64,000 bases of DNA from Eubacterium nodatum ATCC 33099 (GTDB lineage Bacteria; Bacillota; Clostridia; Peptostreptococcales; Anaerovoracaceae), in the NCBI GenBank assembly GCA_000510425.1, contig AZKM01000028.1, forward strand, positions 30,920 through 94,919, given 5' to 3'. This document shows, one piece after another, positions 63,782-64,000 of the stretch. The notes beneath the pieces are model-generated. The model was not told the origin of the DNA, made no database searches, and saw only the letters and a list, made by a program, of their open reading frames with translations. Made by a program: the position numbers and the translations under genes. Every line of letters begins with the position of its first letter. The first letter of the stretch is position 1.

Positions 63782-64000
63782 ATGAATTTATTTCATAAAA
63801 ACAAAAAAAATATTATATGTATTTTGATATTGATTCTCGCCGTTACCTTAGCTTTTCCTGTAATCGGATACGGTGCAAAAAAGAAAAAAAGAAAGTGATT
63901 ACCACACCTGTCAATGTGTCTACCTGTGACCTGGAAGGATATGTTACCACCAACGGTCTAAACAAAAAAGAAAGGAAACAGGGAAAAAAAGAATATAAAG
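63782..64000 (+). pseudogene. Start of a secreted protein, frameshifted and cut by the window edge
   Basis: A clear signal peptide (MNLFHKNKKNIICILILIL then AFPVIGYGA) runs into AKKKKRK and a stop at 63896-63898. Adding one A to the A7 run at 63884-63890 changes the end to AKKKKKVITTPVNVSTC and keeps the frame open to the window edge. A start site GAAAGAAGGG lies upstream. Family unknown because the rest is outside the window. Confidence 0.6.

Overview
The window looks like a chromosomal segment of a low-GC anaerobic Firmicute of class Clostridia. The evidence is a PolC-type replicase, CodY next to the HslUV protease and TopA, a large tRNA operon whose genes encode their own CCA ends, strong Shine-Dalgarno sequences and Clostridia-style S11 and NlpC/P60 cell-wall genes. 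I cannot name the genus; this is inference from gene content. I see no transposase, phage gene, CRISPR array or rRNA gene. Nearly everything is housekeeping, and most genes are on the minus strand.

Layout. 1-150: operator/promoter of a gene beyond the left edge, probably mraZ of the dcw cluster. 173-4824: a thioesterase/GIY-YIG fusion, a hypothetical gene, an anion permease, an acetyltransferase and a lipoprotein esterase. 5067-6664: one operon of 15 tRNAs with a strong promoter and a terminator. 6689-9508: yigZ, hflX, codY. 9538-17342: hslU, hslV, topA, dprA (frameshifted), yifB/comM, yraN and a HAD phosphatase. 17360-22968 (plus strand): a putative operator, trkA, trkH, a second trkH (frameshifted) and trpS. 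22992-33860: rarD (frameshifted) and the classic block pyrH-frr-uppS-cdsA-dxr-rseP-ispG-polC, which joins translation, isoprenoid and phospholipid synthesis and replication. 33972-41105: trxB, an M18 aminopeptidase, a TetM-like GTPase fused to a Rae1-like nuclease, mnmA and a flavoprotein. 41189-47647: dinB, a flavodoxin, pfkA and dnaE. 47825-50572: a small protein, an aquaporin with a long acidic tail, a small membrane protein and hemB. 50682-55016: a nitroreductase led by tRNA-Leu, a DUF1292 protein, uvrC and a DD-carboxypeptidase homologue without its catalytic residues. 55102-57461: divergent serC and serA. 57585-62539: two NlpC/P60 paralogues, a lipid kinase, a BrkB protein, rdgB and a small membrane ORF. 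62810-64000: a hydroxyacid dehydrogenase and the start of a secreted protein.

Most notable: (1) a translational GTPase of the ribosomal-protection type carrying a C-terminal NYN/Rae1-like nuclease, which suggests a single-polypeptide ribosome-rescue or mRNA-cleavage factor; (2) a PolC with no inserted 3'-5' exonuclease; (3) a pseudo-DD-carboxypeptidase in which all three catalytic motifs are replaced; (4) an aquaporin with a 121-residue acidic tail; (5) five genes or upstream regions that all become intact if one A is added to an A-run, all in genes expected to be dispensable, while equally long runs in essential genes are intact; (6) MraZ-type repeats filling a promoter spacer at the left edge.
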